Below are positions 25,218 through 33,488 of a stretch of DNA of 37,093 nt, in pieces. Where the stretch lies: NCBI GenBank assembly GCA_002429115.1, contig DIYS01000254.1:1-37093 (forward strand). Direction: 5' to 3'. The notes under the pieces were generated by a model that did no database searches, was not told where the DNA came from, and saw only the letters and a program-made list of their open reading frames with translations. The first letter of the stretch is position 1, and each line of letters begins with the position of its first letter. A program made the position numbers and the translations under genes. Origin of the DNA: Saccharicrinis sp. UBA6048. GTDB taxonomy: Bacteria > Bacteroidota > Bacteroidia > Bacteroidales > Marinilabiliaceae.

Positions 25218-26498
25218 CTACTTTTTTGGAAATAATTTCTCAGAATAGACCATCAATATTATAGCCATTATCAGCAATAGTATACCAATACCATACGTCA
25301 GGCTAAAGCCATACCACTCGTAAAGCTTAATACCGATGATCGGGGCGAATAAGGCCCTGAACCCTGTAAGAAACAGGTGTACCGACTGATAATCGGCGGC
25401 CTCGTGTGGCTTACAGAAGTAGCTACTGCCAATTCCCCAAAGGATAGGCATACTGCCCATAAACACCCCGTTGAAGAAAACGGCAATCAGCAGCATATAA
25501 TACAGTTTCAGACCTAAGAATTCAAAATAGAAGGGGTAATATTGGGTGAGTCCGGTGAAAAAGATGAATAGCATTAAAGCCCCGAAGGTGAGAATACCAA
25601 AGCGTCGTGGATCGCGGTTGCCAATCATTTTTCCAAATAAAGGCAGTAGCGATATGGCCACCAGGTTGAAGGCATTATTGTAAAAGGCGACTGATGAATA
25701 AGACAAATCGAGTGCCTCTTTATAAAAAATGGTCACAACAGCATGTGTGCTCATCCAGGCAAAGCCATATAAAATAAACCCAAGCTCCAGGTGCCTGAAC
25801 GGGGTGTTGTATTTGAGTATTTCGAAGATGCGCTTAAACGAGTTGCCCACAGCATGGGTGATTGGCGTGGAAATCACTTCATCTTTCTGAATAAACTTGA
25901 TTTTGGTTAACTGAAACACGGACACCACGCCTAATATTCCAACAATCGGGTAAAACACTTTGTAGGTGTTTGGATTCCAGTCGAGCAGCAGCCCAACAAG
26001 GAACGTTGATACCATCACACAAATCTTATTGACCGTAGTGGCATAGCCAAACAATTTACCAAATATCTCGTGCCGATAGTTGCCTTTCAGGTACTGATTA
26101 ATGGATGGCACGACCGCAATTTTAGAGGTGTGAAACAATAAGAATACCGTCAGGAATATCAGGTGGTAAGTAGGATTCAGACCTGCTTCACCGGTCACAT
26201 TCGGGAAAAAGGCAAAGCCAACGAGTGGCAGACGGGTAACAATACCGGTAATTCGCAGAAAACGCGTACGGTTCGAATAGCGGCGCATAATTTCGTTGGC
26301 CACCATCGCAAATAAAAACACCACCATGCTAAACTGGAATAAAAACGCCAGTTGCACATTGGATCCTTTTAAGGATTTAATGAAAATAAATTCGTTAAGA
26401 ATGAGCGCACCACTGGCAATCCCATCAATGCTGCTATAAAACAAATGAAGCCTGAATGTGCGGGCTTCATCACTATTAAGGTGTTTGAAAATACTCAT
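25218..26498 (-). CDS. MFS-family transporter, second copy
   Basis: A membrane protein of about 426 residues with twelve hydrophobic helices, including HLFYSSIDGIASGALILNEFIFI, FAMVANEIMRRYSNRTRFL and VVFLFAMVANEIMRRY. It is a major-facilitator-type carrier. The sequence differs clearly from the 23546 gene, so it is not a recent duplicate. The substrate is unknown. The start is placed at the ATG at 26496-26498; the longer reading would begin at a TTG three codons upstream, which is unlikely because a perfect TACCTTTG -7 element lies at 26505-26512, making that TTG overlap the promoter and implying a very short or absent 5-prime leader. Confidence 0.8.
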   Translation of the reverse strand: MSIFKHLNSDEARTFRLHLFYSSIDGIASGALILNEFIFIKSLKGSNVQLAFLFQFSMVVFLFAMVANEIMRRYSNRTRFLRITGIVTRLPLVGFAFFPNVTGEAGLNPTYHLIFLTVFLLFHTSKIAVVPSINQYLKGNYRHEIFGKLFGYATTVNKICVMVSTFLVGLLLDWNPNTYKVFYPIVGILGVVSVFQLTKIKFIQKDEVISTPITHAVGNSFKRIFEILKYNTPFRHLELGFILYGFAWMSTHAVVTIFYKEALDLSYSSVAFYNNAFNLVAISLLPLFGKMIGNRDPRRFGILTFGALMLFIFFTGLTQYYPFYFEFLGLKLYYMLLIAVFFNGVFMGSMPILWGIGSSYFCKPHEAADYQSVHLFLTGFRALFAPIIGIKLYEWYGFSLTYGIGILLLIMAIILMVYSEKLFPKK

Positions 26499-26504
26499 AA
26501 ACTG

Positions 26505-26512
26505 CAAAGGTA
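26505..26512 (-). promoter_or_regulatory. -7 element of the promoter for the 25218-26498 gene
   Basis: TACCTTTG on the minus strand matches TAnnTTTG. No good TTTG is seen at the -33 distance, so this is a partial promoter call. The start codon follows within about 8 bases of the element. Confidence 0.4.
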
Positions 26513-26624
26513 GAACTTTAGAGCTTATAAACGCATATGAGGGAATTGTGTTCAGAGGAACAGCCTTTAAAAATCTTAACAGATATACTCACCCGTTAAA
26601 AAGGATGCACAAACACCCCACTCG

Positions 26625-26702
26625 CTCATCGAGCGGAGCCGAGATGAAATTTGACTGATATTGGTTATCAATAAGTAATCACTTCGACTCCGCTCAGTGA
26701 AC
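26625..26702. repeat. Inverted pair of GAGCGGAG-type motifs
   Basis: tcgagcggagccgagatga (about 26628-26646) and, on the opposite strand, tcactgagcggagtcgaagtga (from 26679-26700) are similar sequences in inverted orientation, about 35 bases apart. This resembles a common Bacteroidota intergenic motif. Function is unknown. Confidence 0.5.
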
Positions 26703-26755
26703 AAGTACTATTGGTGTTTATTCGCATGGTGCAGATTACACTACCTAAAAGCTCA

Positions 26756-26813
26756 CCACGAAGCCGCTAAGAACACTAAGTATTTTTTTATTTTTCTTAG
26801 TGACTTAGTGGTA
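26756..26813 (-). terminator. Palindrome downstream of the GH13 gene, likely terminator
   Basis: accacgaagccgctaagaacactaag (26756-26781) and cttagtgacttagtggt (26797-26813) are inverted, with a T/A-rich loop; the inner CACTAAG/CTTAGTG is exact. It lies 11 bases after the stop codon of the GH13 gene and is a copy of the 22259 palindrome family. The rest of the 26508-26823 gap shows no gene. Confidence 0.6.
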
Positions 26814-26823
26814 TATTTGCCTT

Positions 26824-28521
26824 TTAGTAATTAATCTCCAAAACAAAATAGCTTAAAGGTGAAACCACCATTTTAAGACCTTTACTAATCAACTCTTCAG
26901 AACCAATGCTGCTCTGGAACACACCTTGTAAATCGGCAAAATCGATAAGTATCGGACGAGGAATGTCCAATATCTGCAGTGCCGCCGATGGTATTTTAAG
27001 GTGGATATGTTGCCTTTCGGATGAGAAATTGCAAACCACCAGTAATTGCTGACTATTTGTATACCTTAAGAAAGTATACAGCTTGTTGGCATCAAACAAT
27101 CCCATGTCGTTATTCTGCCACATCAAATCGTAAAATAAGCCTTGTACTATCGCCGGCTGTTGGCACAAATGCACGATCTTTACATACTCATCACGCAATG
27201 CCTTCTGTTCATCCGACAGTCTGGCTCCATCAAACATTCCATTATTCATCCATTTTTGATGCTCAGGCATGTGCCAGTAATCAAAAATGGTGGTTCGCCC
27301 ATCATCACCACTAAAGCCAGAAACTCCTTCAGCCTTCTCTCTTACTTCCTGTCCATTATAAATCATTAATGGCCCCTGATGCATAAATGCCGAAACAGCC
27401 ATCGCCGGAATAGCCAGTTTTGGATCGCTTGCAAAAAAACGCGAAGCTATACGTTGCTCATCATGATTTTCCATAAAGCGAAGCATATGCTTATCAATGC
27501 CCTGCAGGTTTTGCCAACAGGCTGATATATCTTTTGCCGTTCGATGTCCTTCAACAACACCACGCAAGGTATCGTACAAACCCACCTTATCGTATAGATA
27601 GTCAAATTGCCCCTCATGGATGTACAATTTGTACAATGCCGGATTATATACTTCAGCAGTAAACGTCAGCCAGGGCTCAATTTGCTTAAGCTGCGGGATC
27701 ACCCATTTCCAGAACTCCACCGGCACCATTTCTGCCATATCACATCGAAAACCATCTACTCCCTTGACTGTCCAATACTTTAAAACATCCCTCATCTTTA
27801 GCCACGTATCCGGCAGTTGATCAAAATGGTTCTTCTTGCTTTTATAGTCGACTCCATAATTGAGCTTGACTGTTTCAAACCAGTCATTAATACCGGGTTG
27901 GTTGGTAAACTGATCATTCCCTGTGGCTCTTGCTACCAGCTCATTGTAATGTGATTCAGGATAGCGGGCTTTAATATCCTCCGACAACTCAAGTTTTTGA
28001 TCGGGGATATAATAGAAGTTATTCTGGTTATCAAAAGCTTTCGATTTATCATCCCCCACTCCAAAATCATCAATGCCTTCAGGCTTCTTATCGGATGAAT
28101 ATTCCCTGGCCAAATGGTTGGGCACAAAATCGATAATTACCTTTAAGCCCGTTTTGTGGGTTCGTTCAACCAAATTACCAAATTCTTCAAGTCGCTGATC
28201 AACATCTTCTGCCAAATCGGGATTAACATCGTAATAATCTTTAATCGCATAAGGCGATCCTGCCTTGCCTTTAATCACCAAAGGATTTCCATCCGGAATG
28301 CCATTATCCGGATATCCCTGAACAAGTGCATGCTCAATCACGCCCGTATACCAAACATGCGTGATGCCCATTTTCTTAAGCTCTGCTAATACTTCAAGTG
28401 TAATGTCATTAAACTTACCACATCCATTCTCTTCCCTACTTCCATCAATTACTACATCGGTATTTTTATTGCCAAACAGCCTTGGCAGCAATTGATATAC
28501 TACAACCTTCTGAACGTCCAT
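26824..28521 (-). CDS. Cytosolic GH13 alpha-amylase family enzyme
   Basis: An alpha-glucan-acting hydrolase or transferase of family GH13, 565 residues. The four conserved regions are present: DFVPNH (131-136), GFRCDMAE with nucleophile D261, the acid/base E290 in TAEVYN, and ENHDEQR with D354. There is no signal peptide, so it acts in the cytosol. It starts one base after the glgB stop, in the same operon, so it likely trims or remodels the same glucan pool (glycogen). The exact specificity (amylase, maltodextrin glucosidase, transferase) is not fixed by motifs. An all-beta C-terminal domain of about 80 residues ends the protein. Confidence 0.9.
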   Translation of the reverse strand: MDVQKVVVYQLLPRLFGNKNTDVVIDGSREENGCGKFNDITLEVLAELKKMGITHVWYTGVIEHALVQGYPDNGIPDGNPLVIKGKAGSPYAIKDYYDVNPDLAEDVDQRLEEFGNLVERTHKTGLKVIIDFVPNHLAREYSSDKKPEGIDDFGVGDDKSKAFDNQNNFYYIPDQKLELSEDIKARYPESHYNELVARATGNDQFTNQPGINDWFETVKLNYGVDYKSKKNHFDQLPDTWLKMRDVLKYWTVKGVDGFRCDMAEMVPVEFWKWVIPQLKQIEPWLTFTAEVYNPALYKLYIHEGQFDYLYDKVGLYDTLRGVVEGHRTAKDISACWQNLQGIDKHMLRFMENHDEQRIASRFFASDPKLAIPAMAVSAFMHQGPLMIYNGQEVREKAEGVSGFSGDDGRTTIFDYWHMPEHQKWMNNGMFDGARLSDEQKALRDEYVKIVHLCQQPAIVQGLFYDLMWQNNDMGLFDANKLYTFLRYTNSQQLLVVCNFSSERQHIHLKIPSAALQILDIPRPILIDFADLQGVFQSSIGSEELISKGLKMVVSPLSYFVLEINY

Positions 28522-28522
28522 T

Positions 28523-30529
28523 TTAAAAAATACTTTTAGGTGGTGTATGTTTTAGTACAATACAGGTTCGGCTTGGTAGATAAAGATGTAAACGATGCCT
28601 GTTAGACATCTGGGCTTCGGGTCGGGTATAATAATCGATCGTATCGTCAATCCGGTTAAATCCACCAAATCCTTCGGCATCTGAATTGAGCACTATATTA
28701 TATTTTCCGGCATTGGTGGATATACCATAAAAAGTAAACGACTGAGATGGGTTCAGGTTAAAAACAAACAACAAGCCGCCACGACGGATGGCCAGCACCT
28801 GATCGGTTTCATTGGCTTCGCAACAATCAATTAAGGCTTCACTGATAAAATCCTCCTTATTTTGCAAAGCAATCATGGCCTTATCAAAGGCATCCAACTG
28901 CTCAAACCGCAAATCGGGATTATCTACCAGACTCCATTGACGACGGGCATATTTATACGACCAGCCATTGCCTTCACGCGGAAAGTCGATCCACTCAGGG
29001 TGGCCGAATTCATTGCCCATGAAATTAAGATAGCCATTGCCGGCACAGGAAAATGTCAGTAAGCGAATCATCTTATGCAATGCCATTCCACGATCAACCG
29101 CAATACTTTTATCGTACTTACTCATGCCCCAATACATATCGGCATCGATCAATCGAAAAATGATGGTCTTGTCACCTACTAATGCCTGGTCATGCGATTC
29201 AGCATAGGAGATCGTCTTCTCCTCATGTCGTTTATTTGATAGCTCATAAAAAATACTGCCCACATGCCACTCTTCGTCTTTCTTTTCTTTTATCAGCTTG
29301 ATCCAATAATCGGGGGTTCCCATTGCCAGGCGATAATCGAAACCTAAGCCTCCATGTTTACTATCTGTTGCCAGCCCCGGGTAGCCACTCATTTCTTCGG
29401 CAACACTTATGGCATTCTCATTACATTGCCTGATCAGCTTATTCGCCAAAATCAAATAGGTAATGGCATCTTCATCCTGTTCGCCATCGAAATACACACT
29501 AAAGCCCTTAAAGTCACGCTCCAGTCCATGATCGAGGTATAACATACTGGTTACCCCATCAAAGCGAAATCCATCGAAATGAAATTCTTCGAGCCAGTAC
29601 TTGATATTAGACAGTAGCAAATGGAGCACTTCACTTTTAGCGTAATCGTAGCACAACGAATCCCATGCAGCATGCTCTCTGCGATCATTATTATGGAAAA
29701 ACTGATAGGGCGATCCGTCGAACAGGCCAATACCTTCAAGTTCATTTTTCACAGCGTGCGAATGAACGATGTCCATGATCACCATAATATCTAAACGATG
29801 TGCTTCATCAATCAAAGCCCTCAACTCATCGGGTGTACCAAATCGTGATGACGCAGCATGCAGGCTGGATACGTGATAGCCAAACGAGCCGTAATATGGA
29901 TGCTCCTGTATGGCCATCAACTGAATGGTATTGTACCCGGCCGCTTTTATACGGAGAAGAATGTGATCCCTGAACTCCAGATAAGTGCCAACACCTTCTT
30001 GTTCAGACGCCATGCCAATATGCGCTTCGTAAATGAGAGGCACCTTCGGCTTGTATCTCTTATCATCAAACTTCCATTGATAGGGCTTATCTGGCTGCCA
30101 TAACTCTGCCGCAAAAATCTTGGTTTCTTCATCTTGCACCACTCGTGTTGCCCACACTGGTATTCGCTCGCCACTTCCTCCTTGCCATAGTACTTTTAGT
30201 TTGTACAAATCCCCATGACGGAGCAACGACTTGCTGATGCGCAATTCAAAGTTACCCTTCGCATCATTTGTGAAACAATAATCCTTATTTACTTCCCAAT
30301 TTGAAAAGTCACCAATCAGGTAGATTTGTGTCGCATTAGGCGCCCACTCCCTTATAATCCAGCTGTCTTCTCCATTATGAAGTCCGAAGAATTTATAACC
30401 ATTTGCAAATTCACTTAAAGAAGAGCCCCCAATTCCTTGCTCACGCTCAGCAGCTTTATCGGAGCGCGAAGCAATAACATGATAATAGGGCTTTAAATAT
30501 TCATCCATATAACAAATATGGCTTTCCAT
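28523..30529 (-). CDS. glgB: 1,4-alpha-glucan branching enzyme
   Basis: Forms alpha-1,6 branches in glycogen. The 668-residue protein has an N-terminal CBM48-type domain (about 45-135, REWAPNATQIYLIGDFSNW) and a GH13 barrel: YEAHIGM (167-173), the IMDIVHSHAVKN region, nucleophile D324 in FDGFRFDGVTSM, acid/base E378 in VAEEMSGYPG, and D447 in YAESHDQ. The YEAHIGM and DGVTSMLYLDHG wording and overall length match the GH13_8 type found in eukaryotes and Bacteroidota rather than E. coli GlgB. The start is ATG at 30529, but an in-frame ATG at residue 8 could be used. Its stop is one base from the GH13 gene, making an operon. Confidence 0.95.
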   Translation of the reverse strand: MESHICYMDEYLKPYYHVIASRSDKAAEREQGIGGSSLSEFANGYKFFGLHNGEDSWIIREWAPNATQIYLIGDFSNWEVNKDYCFTNDAKGNFELRISKSLLRHGDLYKLKVLWQGGSGERIPVWATRVVQDEETKIFAAELWQPDKPYQWKFDDKRYKPKVPLIYEAHIGMASEQEGVGTYLEFRDHILLRIKAAGYNTIQLMAIQEHPYYGSFGYHVSSLHAASSRFGTPDELRALIDEAHRLDIMVIMDIVHSHAVKNELEGIGLFDGSPYQFFHNNDRREHAAWDSLCYDYAKSEVLHLLLSNIKYWLEEFHFDGFRFDGVTSMLYLDHGLERDFKGFSVYFDGEQDEDAITYLILANKLIRQCNENAISVAEEMSGYPGLATDSKHGGLGFDYRLAMGTPDYWIKLIKEKKDEEWHVGSIFYELSNKRHEEKTISYAESHDQALVGDKTIIFRLIDADMYWGMSKYDKSIAVDRGMALHKMIRLLTFSCAGNGYLNFMGNEFGHPEWIDFPREGNGWSYKYARRQWSLVDNPDLRFEQLDAFDKAMIALQNKEDFISEALIDCCEANETDQVLAIRRGGLLFVFNLNPSQSFTFYGISTNAGKYNIVLNSDAEGFGGFNRIDDTIDYYTRPEAQMSNRHRLHLYLPSRTCIVLKHTPPKSIF

Positions 30530-30751
30530 AGGCTAAAAGGTATTGCGGATTTATATCAACTGACTGGGGAGCGTGATGTAAATATACGATTATTAAGCTA
30601 TGCTTGAAAAGCTTTACCGGCAATTACTTTGCTTTAAGGAAGAAATTTAATATTGAATTAAAACCTTCGTGGTTTTTGTCAGAACATACTGAAGGGATGA
30701 TACGTGAATAACCCTATACGAAGTGCAGGGGATACTAAAACCAAATAATAA

Positions 30752-30768
30752 CAACCACAACGTGGTTG
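30752..30768 (-). terminator. Hairpin downstream of the nucleotidyltransferase gene
   Basis: caaccac-aac-gtggttg is a perfect 7-bp inverted repeat with a 3-base loop, about 54 bases after the stop of the 30822 gene on the minus strand, followed on that strand by TTATTATTTGG. It is a weak terminator candidate. A small hairpin, aaaacc-ttcgt-ggtttt (30661-30677), also lies in the 30530-30821 gap; otherwise that gap shows nothing. Confidence 0.4.
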
Positions 30769-30821
30769 AACTTAATACGATCAATGGATTTCGATAAAAC
30801 GATTATTAACAGCAGTTTTTA

Positions 30822-31904
30822 TTACTTTCTGAAAATACGCTTAAGGTACATTTTGCAAACCGACAGGTTAGTTTCAGCACCATATCGATACTTCATATAG
30901 GCTTTTTGTGGGAAAAATTCGTACCAAACCAATTGCATCTTCCTGCTTAAGCCTGGTACTTTAATCAGTTGCTGTAAATTAACAAAGCGATGAAGCTTAT
31001 GCTGATCATGCTCCTGCATTAACCAGGTAATTCTATCGATGAGTGCTTGTCGATCAATAGCTATTTCAGTTTGTGCTTCAGGCATAAATAGCAAGGCCAT
31101 TTTAAATACCTCTAAAAGCGACTCTCGCTGATCCGGTTTAAACGTAATTACCTTTTCTATGAAAGTATCAAGCTTCTCAACACCTTGTAAGATCAGGGCA
31201 ATATCAAGTAACCAGCCCAAACGTAAGCCACCTATTTGCATACCCTTCTGCAAGTGAGCTACCAGATGATAAACCATTGCCTCGTCATCCAGACATTTCA
31301 CCTCCTGATCGTATTTACGATAGGTTTTGGTGTGCTCAAAGAAATCAATTTGTGGTGTATGATAAACGCTTCCTAAGGTAAATAAGCGCTGATGCACCTC
31401 CAGCATCACACCATCCACTTTTATGGCCCGAACATGTGCATCCACATCTTCATGGACTGATGAACGCGGAACAACCAACGGAACAGCCCCTTCTTTTAAC
31501 AATATTTCGAGGGCAAGCTTCCCTTGACCTTCCGGTACGAGGATATCCACATCACTCATGGGACGTAATCCATCATCGGCGAATAACCCACTGGCCAGGG
31601 CAATACCTTTTAAGGCCAGCAATGGAATATCATATTGTTCCAGTATCGACTTCGCCTTGAGAAAAGCCGCAAAGTTTCGTTGAAATTGCAAGGTATTTTG
31701 AAAATAGACCGACTTCCATTGTTTGAGCACACTCTCATTCACTCCTTTTATATGGCCATTTTGCAAGCGCCAGTAACACCAGGCGGCAACTCCATTGTGA
31801 ATTGCCAGTAATGACAACTGTTCATCCACTTCACCCTGCCACAGATGAGCCGAACACAGATCTATCAACTGTTCTATCTGTTTACCGTTGGTTCTTTCAC
31901 GCAT
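30822..31904 (-). CDS. Nucleotidyltransferase-superfamily protein of unknown role
   Basis: A protein of about 360 residues from the ATG at 31904. The feature ALKGIALASGLFADDGLRPMSDVDILV contains a KG followed by R-x3-DxD, the pattern of the uncharacterised nucleotidyltransferase family (PF14907-type). The DxD should bind metal-NTP. In other genomes such proteins accompany polysaccharide or peptide-modification genes, which are absent here, so no substrate can be given. The start codon ATG overlaps the end of cstA in ATGCGTGA, giving translational coupling. An alternative TTG start six codons upstream is less likely. The C-terminal half is mainly helical and unassigned. Confidence 0.7.
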   Translation of the reverse strand: MRERTNGKQIEQLIDLCSAHLWQGEVDEQLSLLAIHNGVAAWCYWRLQNGHIKGVNESVLKQWKSVYFQNTLQFQRNFAAFLKAKSILEQYDIPLLALKGIALASGLFADDGLRPMSDVDILVPEGQGKLALEILLKEGAVPLVVPRSSVHEDVDAHVRAIKVDGVMLEVHQRLFTLGSVYHTPQIDFFEHTKTYRKYDQEVKCLDDEAMVYHLVAHLQKGMQIGGLRLGWLLDIALILQGVEKLDTFIEKVITFKPDQRESLLEVFKMALLFMPEAQTEIAIDRQALIDRITWLMQEHDQHKLHRFVNLQQLIKVPGLSRKMQLVWYEFFPQKAYMKYRYGAETNLSVCKMYLKRIFRK

Positions 31905-33351
31905 GTACAGGTCTTTTTGCAATCGTTCGGGCTCGTATTAAGAATAATGCAAGAAAAGTAAAAGCTACGCCGCAGCCTATTGAAATACCAATATGCTCCT
32001 CCATTGACAAACCTCCATTTTTCTGCGGTGCAACGATAAAATAGCTAATGCAGATAAGCGTCATAAATACTGCCGGCAGACTGAGGTACCAATGTGGTTT
32101 ATTTTGCTTAACCAGGTACATGGCACTCGTCCATAATACAATAACCGCCAACAATTGATTTAATAAACCTAAGTATTTCCAGATTAAAGCGAAGTCGCGC
32201 GTTGCCAGTAAAAAACCAATCACAAATACCGGAATGGAGATGATCAACCTTTTTTTAATGGATGACTGATCAACTCTTAAAAAATCTGCTATTGCCAACC
32301 GTGCACTGCGAAAGGCTGTATCTCCTGTAGTGATGGGACAAGCAATAACGCCGACAATCGCAAATACAGCACCAATGCTACCCAACCATGCTACGCTAAT
32401 ATCATTTACCACAACAGCCGCCTTCGAGCCATTTGCCAACATCGCATCATTCAAGCCTTCTACTCCACCATAAAAACTCATGGCAGCTGTTGCCCATATA
32501 ATCGCTACAATTCCTTCAGCGATCATCGCCCCATAAAACACATAGCGACCATAACTTTCCTTTTTTATGGTACGTGCCATCATCGGTGCCTGTGTGCTAT
32601 GAAAGCCACTTAAAGCACCGCACGAAATAACGATGAACATCATTGGAAAAAGAATATTCTCCATCGGATGATGGTGAAAATTCTTAAAACTATCACTTGT
32701 CAGCTCAGGCAAACTAATATGACCACTAAAACCACCAAAGATCAAAGCGCCACCAATCAAAACTGCCATTAAAATTAATGCAGCTCCAAAAACCGGGTAT
32801 ATCCTTCCTATGATCTTATTGACGGGCAATAAAGTCGCGATGAGGTAATAAAAGAATATGACATACAACCAAACGGTCATTCCTCCGCCGGTTAGAGTTG
32901 TTAGTAGGCCTGCAGGTCCCGAAACAAAGGCTGCTCCCACAATAATTAATAACAATAAGGTAAGAATGTTCATTACCACACGAGCTACAGGCCCAAGGTA
33001 TTGACCAACAATCTCAGGTATACTCACGCCTCCATTGCGAATAGAAAGCATTCCCGAAAAATAATCATGCGTTGCACCCATAAAAATACAGCCAAAAACA
33101 ATCCACACGTAAGCCATTGGTCCATACATGGCACCCAGAACGGCTCCGAAAATAGGTCCTAATCCGGCAATATTCAGAAACTGAATGGTAAACACTTTCC
33201 AGGTGGGCATGGGTGTATAGTCCACCCCATCGGTTTTTTTTAAAGCTGGTGTCAAACGCTTGTCGTCAGCTCCGAAAAAGCGCTCTATAAAACGACCGTA
33301 TAATATAAAACCCAAAACAAGGGTAAGAATGGCAGCAATAAACGTAATCAT
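31897..33351 (-). CDS. cstA: Carbon starvation protein CstA-family transporter
   Basis: A polytopic inner-membrane protein, 484 residues, of the CstA family (peptide or pyruvate uptake in characterised members). Conserved parts include FTIQFLNIAGLGPIFGAVLGAMYGP (about 54-78), GVSIPEIVGQYLGPVAR (about 107-123), and the CGALSGFHSTQAP loop (about 243-255), which I recognise as CstA landmarks. It is shorter than E. coli CstA (701) but similar to compact Bacteroidota forms. Its promoter (TTG-N19-TAGTTTTG) lies about 30 bases upstream. It is transcribed with the nucleotidyltransferase-like gene, which starts inside its stop codon region. Confidence 0.92.
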   Translation of the reverse strand: MITFIAAILTLVLGFILYGRFIERFFGADDKRLTPALKKTDGVDYTPMPTWKVFTIQFLNIAGLGPIFGAVLGAMYGPMAYVWIVFGCIFMGATHDYFSGMLSIRNGGVSIPEIVGQYLGPVARVVMNILTLLLLIIVGAAFVSGPAGLLTTLTGGGMTVWLYVIFFYYLIATLLPVNKIIGRIYPVFGAALILMAVLIGGALIFGGFSGHISLPELTSDSFKNFHHHPMENILFPMMFIVISCGALSGFHSTQAPMMARTIKKESYGRYVFYGAMIAEGIVAIIWATAAMSFYGGVEGLNDAMLANGSKAAVVVNDISVAWLGSIGAVFAIVGVIACPITTGDTAFRSARLAIADFLRVDQSSIKKRLIISIPVFVIGFLLATRDFALIWKYLGLLNQLLAVIVLWTSAMYLVKQNKPHWYLSLPAVFMTLICISYFIVAPQKNGGLSMEEHIGISIGCGVAFTFLALFLIRARTIAKRPVHA

Positions 33352-33377
33352 ACTTTCAATAGATTTATTCGCACCTA

Positions 33378-33407
33378 CAAAACTATTTGTTTTTCATCTG
33401 CGAACAA
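33378..33407 (-). promoter_or_regulatory. Bacteroidota promoter of cstA
   Basis: On the minus strand TTG (33405-33407), 19 bases, TAGTTTTG (33378-33385), matching the -33/-7 pattern. It lies 27 bases upstream of the cstA start codon. The GH20 gene on the plus strand starts at 33489, so the two genes are divergent. Confidence 0.65.
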
Positions 33408-33488
33408 GTAATTATACAATATTTAAAATCTCAATGTCATTTCATTTAAGGAGGAATTTGTAATTTCGAGCGTACTTAAAGGTCAAAT

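Noticed and set aside
26499..26507. Longer reading frame of the second MFS gene, from a TTG
   Set aside because: The TTG overlaps a TACCTTTG -7 element; the ATG three codons later is a better start.
31905..31922. Longer reading frame of the nucleotidyltransferase gene, from a TTG
   Set aside because: The ATG at 31904 overlapping the cstA stop in ATGCGTGA is a typical coupled start; the TTG would need extra unexplained residues.
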